The notes under the pieces: model-generated
What the model saw: the letters and a program-made list of their open reading frames with translations, nothing else
What the model was told of the DNA's origin: nothing
The model's database searches: none
NCBI GenBank assembly: GCA_902597725.1
Contig: CACJYQ010000002.1
Coordinates: forward strand, 19,964 to 83,963
DNA: 64,000 bases
Direction of reading: 5' to 3'
Origin: an uncultured Pelagibacteraceae bacterium
Lineage (GTDB): Bacteria > Pseudomonadota > Alphaproteobacteria > Pelagibacterales > Pelagibacteraceae
In this document: piece after piece, positions 10,600 through 25,435 of the stretch
Numbering within the stretch: position 1 is the first letter of the stretch
Layout of the letters: each line of letters begins with the position of its first letter
Translations under genes and position numbers: made by a program

Positions 10600-12170
10600 A
10601 TCTGAAAAAATTCTTTTACAAAATTTCTAAAAGTTACTTTATTAAATAAATTTGTATTCTTCTTATCATAATCTTCTAAAAACTTTTCAAGGACTTGATT
10701 AGATTTATTATCTATTCTTAGATTATTAAAAGTAAGTTTGTCCTGGGTAAAATCATAGACAAAATCTGCTTTTATTTCACCAAAGACGTTTCTATAATTT
10801 CTTTTTATTTGAAAATATCTAAAAAATTTTTCCACATCATTAAAATCAAATAAAATTTCACCAATCAATTTTTTTCCATTTTTATCATTGGCAAACTCGA
10901 TATCATCTGATTTAATTAATACTGATTTATTCCATTTAGCATAGAAATTACTCATTAAAATTTTGCCATTATCTAATTGAATTTCCAAAATAAGATCGGT
11001 CAGATATTCAAATTTATCGATTTTATTAACTTTCACATTTATAATTGAACTTAAATTTGGATTATTTAATAACTCTGAATCAAGCACATCAATAATTAAA
11101 GATTCACTCTGAAATATCTTTTTTTGGCTTATATAATCAAAATTTAAGTTAGTCGAAAAATAAAATGGTTTAAAATTAATATCTCCACCAAAATTTTCAT
11201 CTTCTGATAAAAAGTTGAGTTTATCATCATTAATTGTGTACTTAAATGAGTTGCTCTTATTAAATAAATCAATATTTAAAAAACCATTAATTTTATTGTC
11301 TCTATATTTGATAGAGTTATTTATATTTAATCTAATTTTTTTTGAAATTAATTTTATATTTTTATCCTTATTTTCTTTATTCTCAGAAATATCTAACTTA
11401 AAGGGAATATTAAAAATTTCAAATGATGACTTAACTTTTTGTAAATCATTTTTATTATCATAGAAAAATTTTAAGCTATCTACTTTTGACAAAAATAATA
11501 ATTCTTCATTTTCATCTTTGTAAAAAAATTTTGTTTTTTTAAAAAGAAACTGATCTTCTACCTTCGATTTTTTAAGAGTTTTTTTAAAAAAATTTATATT
11601 TCCTGAATTAATATTAAACTCTGTATCTTGAAATATTACATCTTTAATATTCAATTTTTTGAAAGAAAAAAAATTATTAAAAGAAATATAGAATTTAGCA
11701 TATTCAGAAATACCTAAAATTTTATCTTGATGAGTAATTTCTAAATTTTTGGTATAAAAGAAAGGTTTTGGTAGTAAACCATAGCTTATTTTTTCATTAA
11801 ATTTAATTTCAATTTCATATGTCTTTAAAATTTGATTTTTTAAAAAATTTTTTGTTTCATCTTTATTATAAAATATTGGCATAAAGAAATAACTTACAAA
11901 CAACAAAAACGTTATTGTGACTGATAGGGCTGCCTTATTCCTGAAAAAGCTTAATGTTTTCTTGCTCTGATTGTATTTTTTAAATTCTTTAAATTTATTA
12001 AAAAAACTTTCAATCTTATGATCTAAATTGAATAGTTTTTTTTTAATTGGTTCACGCTTATTTTTTTGACTTTTGGATCTTGTTAATTCATCAAAAAAAC
12101 TATCTAAAATCTTATTTATTGATAATAATAATTTTTTAGATTTTTTTTTATAAAAATTAAAAATAAACAT
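10587..12170 (-). CDS. Possible AsmA-like membrane-anchored protein
   Basis: 527 aa, single TM near residues 90-110, followed by a long beta-rich segment beginning [28 protein letters not shown], resembling AsmA N-termini. Weak evidence. Confidence 0.45.
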   Translation of the reverse strand: MFIFNFYKKKSKKLLLSINKILDSFFDELTRSKSQKNKREPIKKKLFNLDHKIESFFNKFKEFKKYNQSKKTLSFFRNKAALSVTITFLLFVSYFFMPIFYNKDETKNFLKNQILKTYEIEIKFNEKISYGLLPKPFFYTKNLEITHQDKILGISEYAKFYISFNNFFSFKKLNIKDVIFQDTEFNINSGNINFFKKTLKKSKVEDQFLFKKTKFFYKDENEELLFLSKVDSLKFFYDNKNDLQKVKSSFEIFNIPFKLDISENKENKDKNIKLISKKIRLNINNSIKYRDNKINGFLNIDLFNKSNSFKYTINDDKLNFLSEDENFGGDINFKPFYFSTNLNFDYISQKKIFQSESLIIDVLDSELLNNPNLSSIINVKVNKIDKFEYLTDLILEIQLDNGKILMSNFYAKWNKSVLIKSDDIEFANDKNGKKLIGEILFDFNDVEKFFRYFQIKRNYRNVFGEIKADFVYDFTQDKLTFNNLRIDNKSNQVLEKFLEDYDKKNTNLFNKVTFRNFVKEFFQIYAG

Positions 12171-12202
12171 AAATTTTAGAAACTTATAATTAAATTATTT
12201 AA

Positions 12203-14235
12203 ATGGTAAACTCTGATTATCTAAAAAATTTAAATGAGGCTCAAAAGGAGGCTGTATTATCTTTAGAAGGGCCATTATTAATTGTTGCAGGTGCAGGCTC
12301 AGGAAAAACTAAGGTTTTAACAAGTAGAATAGCCCATATAATTAAAAATAAGAAAGCTTTCCCAAATCAGATACTTGCGGTTACTTTTACAAATAAGGCT
12401 GCAAAAGAAATGGAAAACAGAGTAAGTAAAATTCTTGGGTCATCAGCAACAGGTTTGTCTTGGTTAGGAACATTTCATTCAATTTGTGCAAAATTACTTA
12501 GAAAACATGCTTCAGCTGTTGGTTTAAATTATAATTTTACGATTATTGATACTGATGATCAAATCAGACTTATCAAAAATATTTGTAAAGGTGAAAATAT
12601 TGATATCAAACAAATTTCACCTAGATTCGTTATTGCAATTATAGATAGATGGAAAAATAAGGGAATGTATCCCAATGAAGTAAAAATAAATCATAAAGAC
12701 ATTTATGAAAAAACAATTTTACCAGTTTATAAAATTTATCAACGAAAACTTAGTGAACTAAATGCCTGCGATTTTGGAGATTTAATTTTACATTCAGTAA
12801 AAATTTTAGAAAAAAATAATGATATAAGGCAAATCTATTCTAAAAATTTTAAGTATATACTTGTTGATGAATATCAAGATACTAATTTTATTCAAAGCAA
12901 ATGGTTAGATTTATTAGCAGAGGAAAATAAGAATATATGTTGTGTTGGGGATGATGATCAATCAATTTATAGTTGGAGAGGTGCTGAAATTAAAAATTTT
13001 TTAGACTTTGATAAAATTTATAAAAATACAAAAGTAATCAGATTGGAACAAAATTATAGGTCATCTAAAAACATATTATCTGTCGCTTCCAAATTAATTT
13101 CTTATAACCAAAATAGAGTAGGTAAGACATTAAAATCCTCAATGTCTAAAGGTGACCTTATTAAGTTAAATTGTTTTAAAAATGGAAAAGATGAGGCAAT
13201 AGGAATTTCAGATGAAGTAGAAAAATTTAAGAAAAAATTTTCACTTAATAAAATTGCAATTTTAGTAAGAGCAATTTTTCAAACAAGAGAATTTGAGGAA
13301 CGATTTTTAAAAATAGGCTTACCTTATCGAATTATCGGAGGAATAAAATTTTACGAGAGAGCTGAAATAAAAGATTGTGTTGCATACCTTAGATTAATTC
13401 ATCAAGAGAAAGATGATTTAGCATTTGAAAGAATAGTTAATAATCCTAAAAGAGCTATTGGTGATAGTACGATAAAAACTATCCATGAGTATTCAAAAAA
13501 AAATAAAATGAGTCTGGAAAGTTCAGCAAGAAAAATGATAAATGAAAATCTTATTAAACCTAAAGCAAAATTAGGTCTAAGCTTATTTCTAGATTTAATT
13601 TCTAAATGGAGAAACGATCTTAAAATTAAGAAATTTAATCATGTTAAATTGTTACAAATTCTTTTAGATGAGTCAGGTTACTCTGCAATGCTTAAAAATA
13701 AAAAGGATCTTGAGAATGAAAATCGTTTAGAAAATATTAAAGAATTATTAAGCGCTATGAAAGAATTTGATAATCTAGAGAGTTTTTTAGATCATGTATC
13801 ACTTGCGACATCAATTGACCAAGATTGGGAAGGTGAAAAAATAAATATGATGACAATGCATGCTGCTAAAGGATTAGAGTTTGATATCGTTTTTTTGCCA
13901 GGATGGGAAGAGGGATTATTTCCTCACCAAAAATCAATTGAAGAAAAAGGGCACAATGGTTTAGAAGAGGAGAGAAGATTAGCTTATGTGGGTATCACTA
14001 GGGCAAAAAAAAATGTGATTATTTCTTTTTCAATGAATAGATTTTATCAAGGAGATTGGATAGATAGTATGGCATCAAGATTTATTGATGAACTTCCAGA
14101 AGATAACTTGGAAAAAAATTCTTTTTTCGATGAAAATAATGAATCATTTGATGAATTTGAGTTTAATCAGGATATTGAATTAGATGATAATTCTCAGAGA
14201 AGTCCTGGCTGGATTAGGTATCAAAAGAGAATTAA

Positions 14236-14239
<4 letters not shown>
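12203..14239 (+). CDS. uvrD: UvrD/PcrA/Rep-family superfamily 1 DNA helicase
   Basis: LNEAQKEAV, AGAGSGKTKVL, VDEYQDTN, GDDDQSIYSWRGA, MTMHAAKGLEF motifs. Confidence 0.92.
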
Positions 14240-17950
<3,711 letters not shown>

Positions 17951-18784
17951 TTAAAAAAGACTTTTTATTTTACTTAGGATTTTACTTTTTTCCTTTTTTT
18001 TATTTGGAAGAGATACTTTATATTCTTTATTAAAAATTTTATAAGTTTCTTTGTACCATTCTCCTGAATTATAATTATAACCCAACAATGACGCATATTT
18101 TAAAGACTCTTCCTCCATGCCTAATATATAATATATTTCAACCAATCTATGAATTGCTTCCTCTACATGATCTGTGGTTTCATAATTTTTTAAGACGTTT
18201 TTGAATCTATTAAGAGCTGGTATCCATTTCTCCTTTTTCACATAATGTCTTCCAATATAAACTTCTTTAGCAGCTAATATATCATTGATTAAATCAATTT
18301 TATATCTTGCATCGTAAGCATAATCAGTCTCAGGATAATTTTCGATTATAAAAATTAATTCTTTTTTTGATGCTATTAGAGGCGCCAAATCTTTTTTTTC
18401 ACCTTCAATTGTTTCATAATAACACATTGCTAAAAGATAATGTGCGTAGGCCATATTCTTATCTTTTGGATAAGTTTTGAAATATCTTTTAAGATTTTCT
18501 GTAGCTAAGGAATAATAATTTTGAAGATAGTATGAGTAAGATGCCATTAAAACTGATTTTGGTGCCCATTGAGATTGGGGTAATAAAATCTCTACTTCTA
18601 AGAATTTTTTACTCGCTGCGAAATAATCACCTCTCTCCATCAAGCTCATACCCTTTTGATAAGCAGAAATCATTTCTTCATTTTGACTGGTTTCTTTAAT
18701 TAATTTGACCTCTTCTACATTCTTACTGCAAGAATTTAAAAGTAAAACGAAGATGAAAATTAATCCAATTTTTAATTTAGACAT
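17951..18784 (-). CDS. bamD: Outer membrane assembly lipoprotein BamD (ComL)
   Basis: Lipobox LLLNSC, TPR repeats, location next to lpxC. Confidence 0.85.
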   Translation of the reverse strand: MSKLKIGLIFIFVLLLNSCSKNVEEVKLIKETSQNEEMISAYQKGMSLMERGDYFAASKKFLEVEILLPQSQWAPKSVLMASYSYYLQNYYSLATENLKRYFKTYPKDKNMAYAHYLLAMCYYETIEGEKKDLAPLIASKKELIFIIENYPETDYAYDARYKIDLINDILAAKEVYIGRHYVKKEKWIPALNRFKNVLKNYETTDHVEEAIHRLVEIYYILGMEEESLKYASLLGYNYNSGEWYKETYKIFNKEYKVSLPNKKKEKSKILSKIKSLF

Positions 18785-18832
18785 CTTACAATTATATATA
18801 CTAAGAAAAAAATTATAAAGATGATTATTTAA

Positions 18833-19753
18833 TTAAGCAATTGATCTTAATAAGCTTCTATTAATTAATGTATGAGGGAGTGTTCTCTCTTGTATTTCAA
18901 TAATTGAAAAATTTTCTTTATTTTCAAATACTTTCTTTAGCAAACTATTCGTCATAAAATGTCCTCCTTGAGAACAATTTATACTTGCTATTATTCTATA
19001 TCCGCTAGTAAAAAGGTCACCAATACAATCTAAAATTTTATGATTTACAAATTCTTTTGTATTTCTTAAACCATCTGGATTTAAGATATTCTCACCTTTA
19101 ACGACTATCGCATTCTCTAAACTTCCACCTTTTGCTAGACCATTTTTCTTTATTGCCTCAATATCTTCGTACAAACAGAATGTTCGGGAGTTAAAAATTT
19201 CTTCAAGATTATCCTCATAAACATTAACTTTATTTCTTTGGTTTCCAATAGTTTGATTTTGATACTTAAGTTGAAAATCTATGTCTAGACTTAACTTTGA
19301 AGGTTCAATTGAAATAAACTTATCGCCATTTTTAAATTCTACCTTTCTATTTATTTTTATAATCTTAATAGGCTTGTTACTTGATTCTAAACCTACTGAT
19401 AAAATTTCATTTATAAATAACTTGGCTGATCCATCTAAAATTGGAACTTCTTCGTTATCGATTTCCACCAAAGCATTATCGACTCCAAGTCCAAATAATG
19501 CTCCCATTAAATGTTCAATAGTTGAAACCTTTACTCCATAACTATTGCTGATAGTTGTACAAAGAGCTGTACTACTCACGTTCATGAAATTTGGATAAAT
19601 GAGATTATTTACTTTCAAATCAATTCTTTTAAAAACAATTCCAGTATCTGGCTCAGAAGGCTTAATACAAATTTTAACTATTTTACCACTGTGAAGACCT
19701 ACCCCACTAAAGGAAACTTTTTTTTTAATTGTTTTTTGGTTTAATAAAGACAC
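18833..19753 (-). CDS. lpxC: UDP-3-O-acyl-GlcNAc deacetylase
   Basis: GVGLHSGKIVKI, TIEHLMGALFGLGVDNALVEIDNEEVPILDGSA, HKILDCIGDLF. Confidence 0.95.
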   Translation of the reverse strand: MSLLNQKTIKKKVSFSGVGLHSGKIVKICIKPSEPDTGIVFKRIDLKVNNLIYPNFMNVSSTALCTTISNSYGVKVSTIEHLMGALFGLGVDNALVEIDNEEVPILDGSAKLFINEILSVGLESSNKPIKIIKINRKVEFKNGDKFISIEPSKLSLDIDFQLKYQNQTIGNQRNKVNVYEDNLEEIFNSRTFCLYEDIEAIKKNGLAKGGSLENAIVVKGENILNPDGLRNTKEFVNHKILDCIGDLFTSGYRIIASINCSQGGHFMTNSLLKKVFENKENFSIIEIQERTLPHTLINRSLLRSIA

Positions 19754-19816
19754 ATCGTCGTTTTAATCCCGAGTCACACAAAATTAAAAACAACAAATAT
19801 TACGAGAAAATACAGA

Positions 19817-20518
19817 TTAATTGAAAAAATTGAAAAATTTCTCAAAAAAACCAAGATTTTTTGGTTTTTTTTTCATTAAAATCACTTCATTTTCATTAAA
19901 ACCAGTCAGAATTTTTTGTGCAGCTAGCTCTAAGTTATTACTACTAATTTTAAAAAAGCTATTAAGGTACTGATAACTAATTGTTCTATAAACAGTTATC
20001 TGAAACTTATTTAAGATTTTTTCAAAATTATTCAAAATATCAGTAGGTATACATATAAAACTTAGATCTAAAGATAAACTCTTGCAGCTAACTTTATCTG
20101 GTAAAACTTTATAGTATTCATTGTCAATGTAAAATTGATCAATTTTCATATGAATAACTTTTGCTTTTTTTAAAGTTTCATCACAATAGCTCTTTGCTTC
20201 TATTAATAAATTATTAATTATTTTCGTATTTATTGAAGTCTCATTAATTTTATTTTTAATTGAAAGACTAACTGAAAAAATTTCCTCATTATCAATTATT
20301 AGATGGATAACCTTAATGAATTCACCTAATTCTTTTTCAATTTTAAAAATATTTTCATTCAAAAATTCACTAAATAGATCCAAATCAAATTTTTTATTTT
20401 GATCTTTAAAAATAGTTTCTTTTTTATAATTGATTTTATTTACTTCATTAAGCGATATAATTATAAATTTATTAGAACTAATAAAAATAAAAATTTTATT
20501 AATTGAACTACTTCTCAT
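19817..20518 (-). CDS. Putative reduced/degenerate FtsA-like protein
   Basis: In the canonical ftsA position directly after ftsQ. Central AKVIHMKIDQFYIDNEYYKVLPDKVSCKSLSLDLSFICIPTDILNNFEKILNKFQITVYRTISYQYLNSFF fits the FtsA pattern 'LH..P..Y.ID....I.NP.G..G..L....H.V......NL.......L.V'. C-terminus KKPKNLGFFEKFFNFFN resembles the FtsA membrane-targeting helix. No actin-fold ATPase motifs. Confidence 0.55.
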   Translation of the reverse strand: MRSSSINKIFIFISSNKFIIISLNEVNKINYKKETIFKDQNKKFDLDLFSEFLNENIFKIEKELGEFIKVIHLIIDNEEIFSVSLSIKNKINETSINTKIINNLLIEAKSYCDETLKKAKVIHMKIDQFYIDNEYYKVLPDKVSCKSLSLDLSFICIPTDILNNFEKILNKFQITVYRTISYQYLNSFFKISSNNLELAAQKILTGFNENEVILMKKKPKNLGFFEKFFNFFN

Positions 20519-21182
20519 TTAATATAATTTGATTTTTTTGACGAAAGTCAATAATTGTTTTTTCGTTAATTTTTTTTTCTTTAGACATTCGAACATATAA
20601 ATCTAATATTTCCTTAACATTATCTTTTGGAAGTTTTATTAAATTTCCATTACGAGTTTCAATATCCCACCTATTTGATTTATATAGATATAAGTTTGAA
20701 ATTTCACTAAACTCGAAAAGTGAACTATCAATCTTACTTTTTAGTTTGAGAAACTCTGAAATGTCTAAATCACCAAATATGAAAGGCAGCTCTAATATAA
20801 AATCTTTATTTTTAATTAGCTTTCCGTTTGATCCAATCAAATAATCAAAACCATTTCTTTTCGTTTTTGCAAGTATTTTCGTTTTCTCAATAAAGATTTT
20901 TAAGGTTGAGGGATAGTTTTTGAATATTTCAAATTGTTCAATAATATTAATTGAATCAATTCTTTTTTTTAAAAATTCTTTATCTATATGAAAAATATTT
21001 TTAAAATTAGAATTATAAATGATATTTTCAATTTTTTTTTTCTCATTAAAATCTAAACCTTTAATTTCTATCTTGCTTATTTTTGGAAAACTAAAATTCA
21101 TGAATGAAATATTATTTATTGATACAAGAAAACAAAATATTAATAAGTAAATTACAATTTTTTTACTTATTAATAGATGCAT
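20508..21182 (-). CDS. ftsQ: Cell division protein FtsQ
   Basis: Single N-terminal TM then POTRA-like ISKIEIKGLDFNEKKKIENIIY...; position between ddl and the ftsA locus. Confidence 0.8.
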   Translation of the reverse strand: MHLLISKKIVIYLLIFCFLVSINNISFMNFSFPKISKIEIKGLDFNEKKKIENIIYNSNFKNIFHIDKEFLKKRIDSINIIEQFEIFKNYPSTLKIFIEKTKILAKTKRNGFDYLIGSNGKLIKNKDFILELPFIFGDLDISEFLKLKSKIDSSLFEFSEISNLYLYKSNRWDIETRNGNLIKLPKDNVKEILDLYVRMSKEKKINEKTIIDFRQKNQIILNEK

Positions 21183-22077
21183 CTTTTAAAATTAATTTTA
21201 TTAGATTTATGAAATTAATTCCAATATAAGCTGATATCTCTGGAACTAAAGATAGTTTTGTCATGCCGGGTTGGGTATTAATTTCTAAAAGATAAAATTT
21301 TCCCTTAAAATATTTAAAATCCGATCTGGTAACACCTCTACATCCCATCAAATTATGTGCTTTAAAAGTAATGTCCATGAGGGCTTTGTATTTTTTTTTC
21401 GGCAAGTCTACTGGAATGATATGCTCTGTCTTAGCATTAGAATTGTATTTTGCCTTATAGTCATAAAATTTTCTTTTTGGCTTAAGTTCAATTGCTCCGA
21501 GCTTCTTCTTTCCAATTATAGCTGATTGAATTTCTCTCCCAGGAATAAATTGTTCTATCAATATTTTTTTATAATCTTTTAATAATTTTATGTTTCTGGA
21601 TAAATTATTCTTAGTACAAATATAAACATTTACACTAGAACCTTCATTAATTGGTTTAATAACAACAGGAAAGTTCAACTTTTTTTTTACTAATCTTATA
21701 AGTTCTTTATTAGTTTTATTAAAAGTAAAAATGAAATATTTAGGTGTTAAAATTTTATTTTTAATAAAAATTTTTTTAGAAATTTCTTTATCCATTGCCT
21801 TAGCAGAGGCAATCACACCTGAATGGGTATAAGGTATACCTATTGTCTCAAGAATTGTTTGTATATATCCATCTTCTCCAAACTGTCCATGTAGAGCATT
21901 AAAAATGATATGGGGTTTGAAACTTTTTGTTACAGATATTAAATCTTTGTCAGGCTCGCATATTTTTACTTTATAATTATTTTTTTTTAATTCTTTCGCA
22001 ACCTGCTTTCCTGACTCTAAGCTAATAATTCTCTCTTTAGAAATACCACCTGAAATTATCAAAATTTTTTTTTTCAA
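21163..22077 (-). CDS. ddl: D-alanine--D-alanine ligase
   Basis: ATP-grasp; LHGQFGEDGYIQTILE, EGSSVNV, LEINTQPGMT. Confidence 0.95.
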   Translation of the reverse strand: MKKKILIISGGISKERIISLESGKQVAKELKKNNYKVKICEPDKDLISVTKSFKPHIIFNALHGQFGEDGYIQTILETIGIPYTHSGVIASAKAMDKEISKKIFIKNKILTPKYFIFTFNKTNKELIRLVKKKLNFPVVIKPINEGSSVNVYICTKNNLSRNIKLLKDYKKILIEQFIPGREIQSAIIGKKKLGAIELKPKRKFYDYKAKYNSNAKTEHIIPVDLPKKKYKALMDITFKAHNLMGCRGVTRSDFKYFKGKFYLLEINTQPGMTKLSLVPEISAYIGINFINLIKLILKDASINK

Positions 22078-22078
22078 T

Positions 22079-22987
22079 TTATTCTAATATTTTAATTTCT
22101 TTATCTAATTTTATACCAGTTTTTTCTAGAACTTTTTTCGAAACAAAATCAATTAATTTTTTCATATCATTGAATGTTGCATTGCCTTTATTAACAAAAA
22201 AATTTGAATGTTTTTCTGAAATATACGCATCACCAAACTTAGTATCAATAGAAACTGATTCTTTTATCAGTTCCCAAACTTTTTTATCTGTTTGATTTAT
22301 TGGGTTTTTAAAAGTACTTCCACCAGTTTTAATTCTCATTGGTTGATTTTTTTCTTTTAAAGATTTCATCTTTACTACTTCACTGTTTACTTTGTTGAAA
22401 TTACTTTTAATCCCTTTAAAAGAAGCACTTAAAAAAATCAAATCTTCAGACAAATCATTACTTCTATAATCAAAATTTATTTCTTTTGACGGAATTGTTA
22501 TTAAATTCCCTTTTTGATCTATGGCTTGAATAGAAAGAAGTATATCTTTAAATTCTCTTCCAAAACATCCGGCATTCATTTTAATTCCCCCACCAATAGA
22601 TCCCGGAATACAAGATAAAAACTCAAATCCACTCAAATTATTTTCAGCAGCAAAATTAGATAGGCTATTATCTAAAACACCACTTCCGGAAATAATTACA
22701 TCTTCTCTTAATAAAGATATTCTATTAAAATTTTTACTTAGCTTTATTACGACTCCATCAAAAATATTATCTGAGATTAAGGTGTTTGATCCTGCGCCAA
22801 TGATAAAAATTTTTTCCTTATTGTCGAGTAATTTGAGAAATTTAATTAAATCTTTTAAATTTTCCGCCTTGTAAAAAACTTTAGACTTTCCTCCAATATT
22901 GAACCAATTTTTTTTTTTTAAATCTTGATCATAAATTACATTTTTACCAAAATCTTTTAATAAATCTTTAAGCTGTTGTATCTGCAT
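22079..22987 (-). CDS. murB: UDP-N-acetylenolpyruvoylglucosamine reductase
   Basis: IGAGSNTLISD, IPGSIGGGIKMNAGCFG, GGSTFKNP. Confidence 0.95.
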   Translation of the reverse strand: MQIQQLKDLLKDFGKNVIYDQDLKKKNWFNIGGKSKVFYKAENLKDLIKFLKLLDNKEKIFIIGAGSNTLISDNIFDGVVIKLSKNFNRISLLREDVIISGSGVLDNSLSNFAAENNLSGFEFLSCIPGSIGGGIKMNAGCFGREFKDILLSIQAIDQKGNLITIPSKEINFDYRSNDLSEDLIFLSASFKGIKSNFNKVNSEVVKMKSLKEKNQPMRIKTGGSTFKNPINQTDKKVWELIKESVSIDTKFGDAYISEKHSNFFVNKGNATFNDMKKLIDFVSKKVLEKTGIKLDKEIKILE

Positions 22988-24381
22988 TACATTAATTCAG
23001 GTAATTTTTTCATCCAATTTGAAATTGAACCAGCACCCATTCCTATGACGATTTTATTTCCATAAATATTTTGTTTGAGAAATTTTGCTAATTCAATATT
23101 ATTTTTAATCATAAATAGTTTTACTTTTGAATTTTTAATTATTTCTTTTGCAAAATCATTATACTGAAAACCTAATTTAATTTTTTCTCCCGCTGTAAAA
23201 ATGGGACATAATATAATTGTGTCTGCATCTCTGAAACAGTGAGTAAATTCATTTCTTAAATCTTTTAATCTTGATATTCTATGTGGTTGAAAAACACAGA
23301 CTTTTTCACACTTATCAAAAACTTTTTTTACTCCCTCTAAAACAGATTTTATTTCAGTAGGATGATGTGCATAATCATCATAAAAATCAACTCCGTTAAA
23401 TGTAAATATCTTATTAAATCTACGCTGGACACCTTTAAAGTTTTTCAGACCTTTTTTAATATCAGACACTGGAATTCCTACAGTAAGAGCAACTGCAATT
23501 GCTGCTGTAGAGTTTCTTATATTATGAACACCTAATAATGGGATCTGAAAGTTTTTTAAGATTGTTCTTTTTTTATTTGGTAAATTTATAGATAAATCAA
23601 ATTTTGAGAAAAGTTTGTTTTGAATTATATTTTTGATAAGAAAATTAGCATTAGACTTGATTCCATATGTAAAAAAATTTTTATTTTTAATATCTTTACT
23701 TAATTCATTGTTAATTTTATCATCAATACATATAAAAGTTTTTCCAAATGATGGAACTTTTTTTATAAAGTGTAGAAAATGATTTTTTAAATCCTTAATT
23801 GATTTATAAAAATCCATGTGTTCTCTATCTATGTTTGTAATAATTGAGTATGTTGGAGAAATATGAATAAAACTTCCATCTGACTCATCTGCCTCTAATA
23901 TAGACCAGTCACTCTTACCTAATTTTGCAGTACTCTTTATCGAATTTATTATGCCTCCATTAATTATTGTAGGATCTAACTTTGTATTTTCAAAAATAGA
24001 ACTTACTAAAGATGTCGTTGTTGTTTTGCCGTGAGATCCAACTACGACAATATTTTTCATTAAAGAAACAAGATTTGCTAACATTTTTCCTCTTTTAATT
24101 ACTGGTAATTTTTTTCTTTTAGCTTCTAGTAATTCTGGATTACTTTTTTTTATCGCAGAGGAAGTCACTACAATTGTAACATCTTTTATATTTTGTTTTT
24201 TTTGACCAATAAAAATTCTAACACCCTGTTTTTTTAATTTTTCGATATTTTTGTTCTTATTAATATCGCTACCTTGAATTTGAAAACCTTTTGCCTTCAT
24301 AATCAATGCAAGACCACTCATACCTATTCCACCAATACCTATAAAATGGATAATCTCTTTTTTAGCTAATTCAATTTTCAT
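22987..24381 (-). CDS. murC: UDP-N-acetylmuramate--L-alanine ligase
   Basis: FIGIGGIGMSGLA, GSHGKTTTTSLV, DDYAHHPTEI. Confidence 0.95.
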   Translation of the reverse strand: MKIELAKKEIIHFIGIGGIGMSGLALIMKAKGFQIQGSDINKNKNIEKLKKQGVRIFIGQKKQNIKDVTIVVTSSAIKKSNPELLEAKRKKLPVIKRGKMLANLVSLMKNIVVVGSHGKTTTTSLVSSIFENTKLDPTIINGGIINSIKSTAKLGKSDWSILEADESDGSFIHISPTYSIITNIDREHMDFYKSIKDLKNHFLHFIKKVPSFGKTFICIDDKINNELSKDIKNKNFFTYGIKSNANFLIKNIIQNKLFSKFDLSINLPNKKRTILKNFQIPLLGVHNIRNSTAAIAVALTVGIPVSDIKKGLKNFKGVQRRFNKIFTFNGVDFYDDYAHHPTEIKSVLEGVKKVFDKCEKVCVFQPHRISRLKDLRNEFTHCFRDADTIILCPIFTAGEKIKLGFQYNDFAKEIIKNSKVKLFMIKNNIELAKFLKQNIYGNKIVIGMGAGSISNWMKKLPELM

Positions 24382-25435
24382 TTATAATTTCCAATATTTT
24401 TTGATTTATATTATTCCATGAGTTTTGGGAATTATGTTTTTCTAAGTTATTTTTTTTTATATTATATTCGGACTTATTCATAATTATATGATTTAAAAAT
24501 TTTTCTAAATTAACCTCATTAAAGTCTTTTTGATTCATAATCCAGCAGCAACCTAAATTTTGATAAAAATTTGCGTTTTCAAATTGATGATTATCTTTTG
24601 CTGAAACTAAAGGGATTGTTAGGAACGGTTTATTCATGATTGATAATTCTGCTAAGGTAGATGCACCAGCACGAGTAATACATAGGTCTGATTGATCTAT
24701 TAAATCTGCCAAATTTTCCTCAAAATCAAAAATGGTATTTTCAATTTTAGCCTCATCATAAATACTTCTTAATTGATCAGTATTACTTTTATGAGTTTGT
24801 TGAATGATTTTAATTTTATTTTTTTTTGACAAATTAACGATTACATTTTTTACCACATTGTCAAAAATCTTTGCTCCTTGACTGCCACCAATAACCAAAA
24901 GACAAAATGCTTTATTTTCTGTTTTAATTTCTCTTTTCTCATAAAAATTTTTTTTAACTAGTGGAGTTATTATTTGAATTTTATGTTTAAGTTTTTCAGG
25001 AAAGTTTTTTAAGCTTTCTGTATAAGTAAAAATTTTTTTACAAAAACCTAAAAAGAGTCTGTTTGCTCTACCTAAAACAGTATTGGGTTCAAGTAGGTAT
25101 ATCTTTATCCCTAATAATTTTGCACCAAAACAAACAGGTAATGACATATATCCTCCTGTTGAAAAAACGACATCAATCTTATTTTTTTTTAATAATAAAA
25201 CTGTTTTAATCACCAAATAAATTACTTGGAATATTTTAAATATAAAAAATATATTAAGATTTAATTTAGGAGTATTTATCAAAATAATATCATTTTTTTC
25301 ATCATCTAGATATTTCAGCCCTCTTGAGTCAGTAGTAATAAAAACATTAAAATTTGAATGCAAATGTTCACTTAGAATTTTTGCTGGCACTACATGTCCG
25401 CCTGATCCTCCTGTTGAAATTAATATATTTTTCAT
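24371..25435 (-). CDS. murG: UDP-GlcNAc--undecaprenyl-PP-MurNAc-pentapeptide GlcNAc transferase
   Basis: STGGSGGHVVPA, VIGGSQGAKIFD, RAGASTLAEL. Confidence 0.95.
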   Translation of the reverse strand: MKNILISTGGSGGHVVPAKILSEHLHSNFNVFITTDSRGLKYLDDEKNDIILINTPKLNLNIFFIFKIFQVIYLVIKTVLLLKKNKIDVVFSTGGYMSLPVCFGAKLLGIKIYLLEPNTVLGRANRLFLGFCKKIFTYTESLKNFPEKLKHKIQIITPLVKKNFYEKREIKTENKAFCLLVIGGSQGAKIFDNVVKNVIVNLSKKNKIKIIQQTHKSNTDQLRSIYDEAKIENTIFDFEENLADLIDQSDLCITRAGASTLAELSIMNKPFLTIPLVSAKDNHQFENANFYQNLGCCWIMNQKDFNEVNLEKFLNHIIMNKSEYNIKKNNLEKHNSQNSWNNINQKILEIINEN

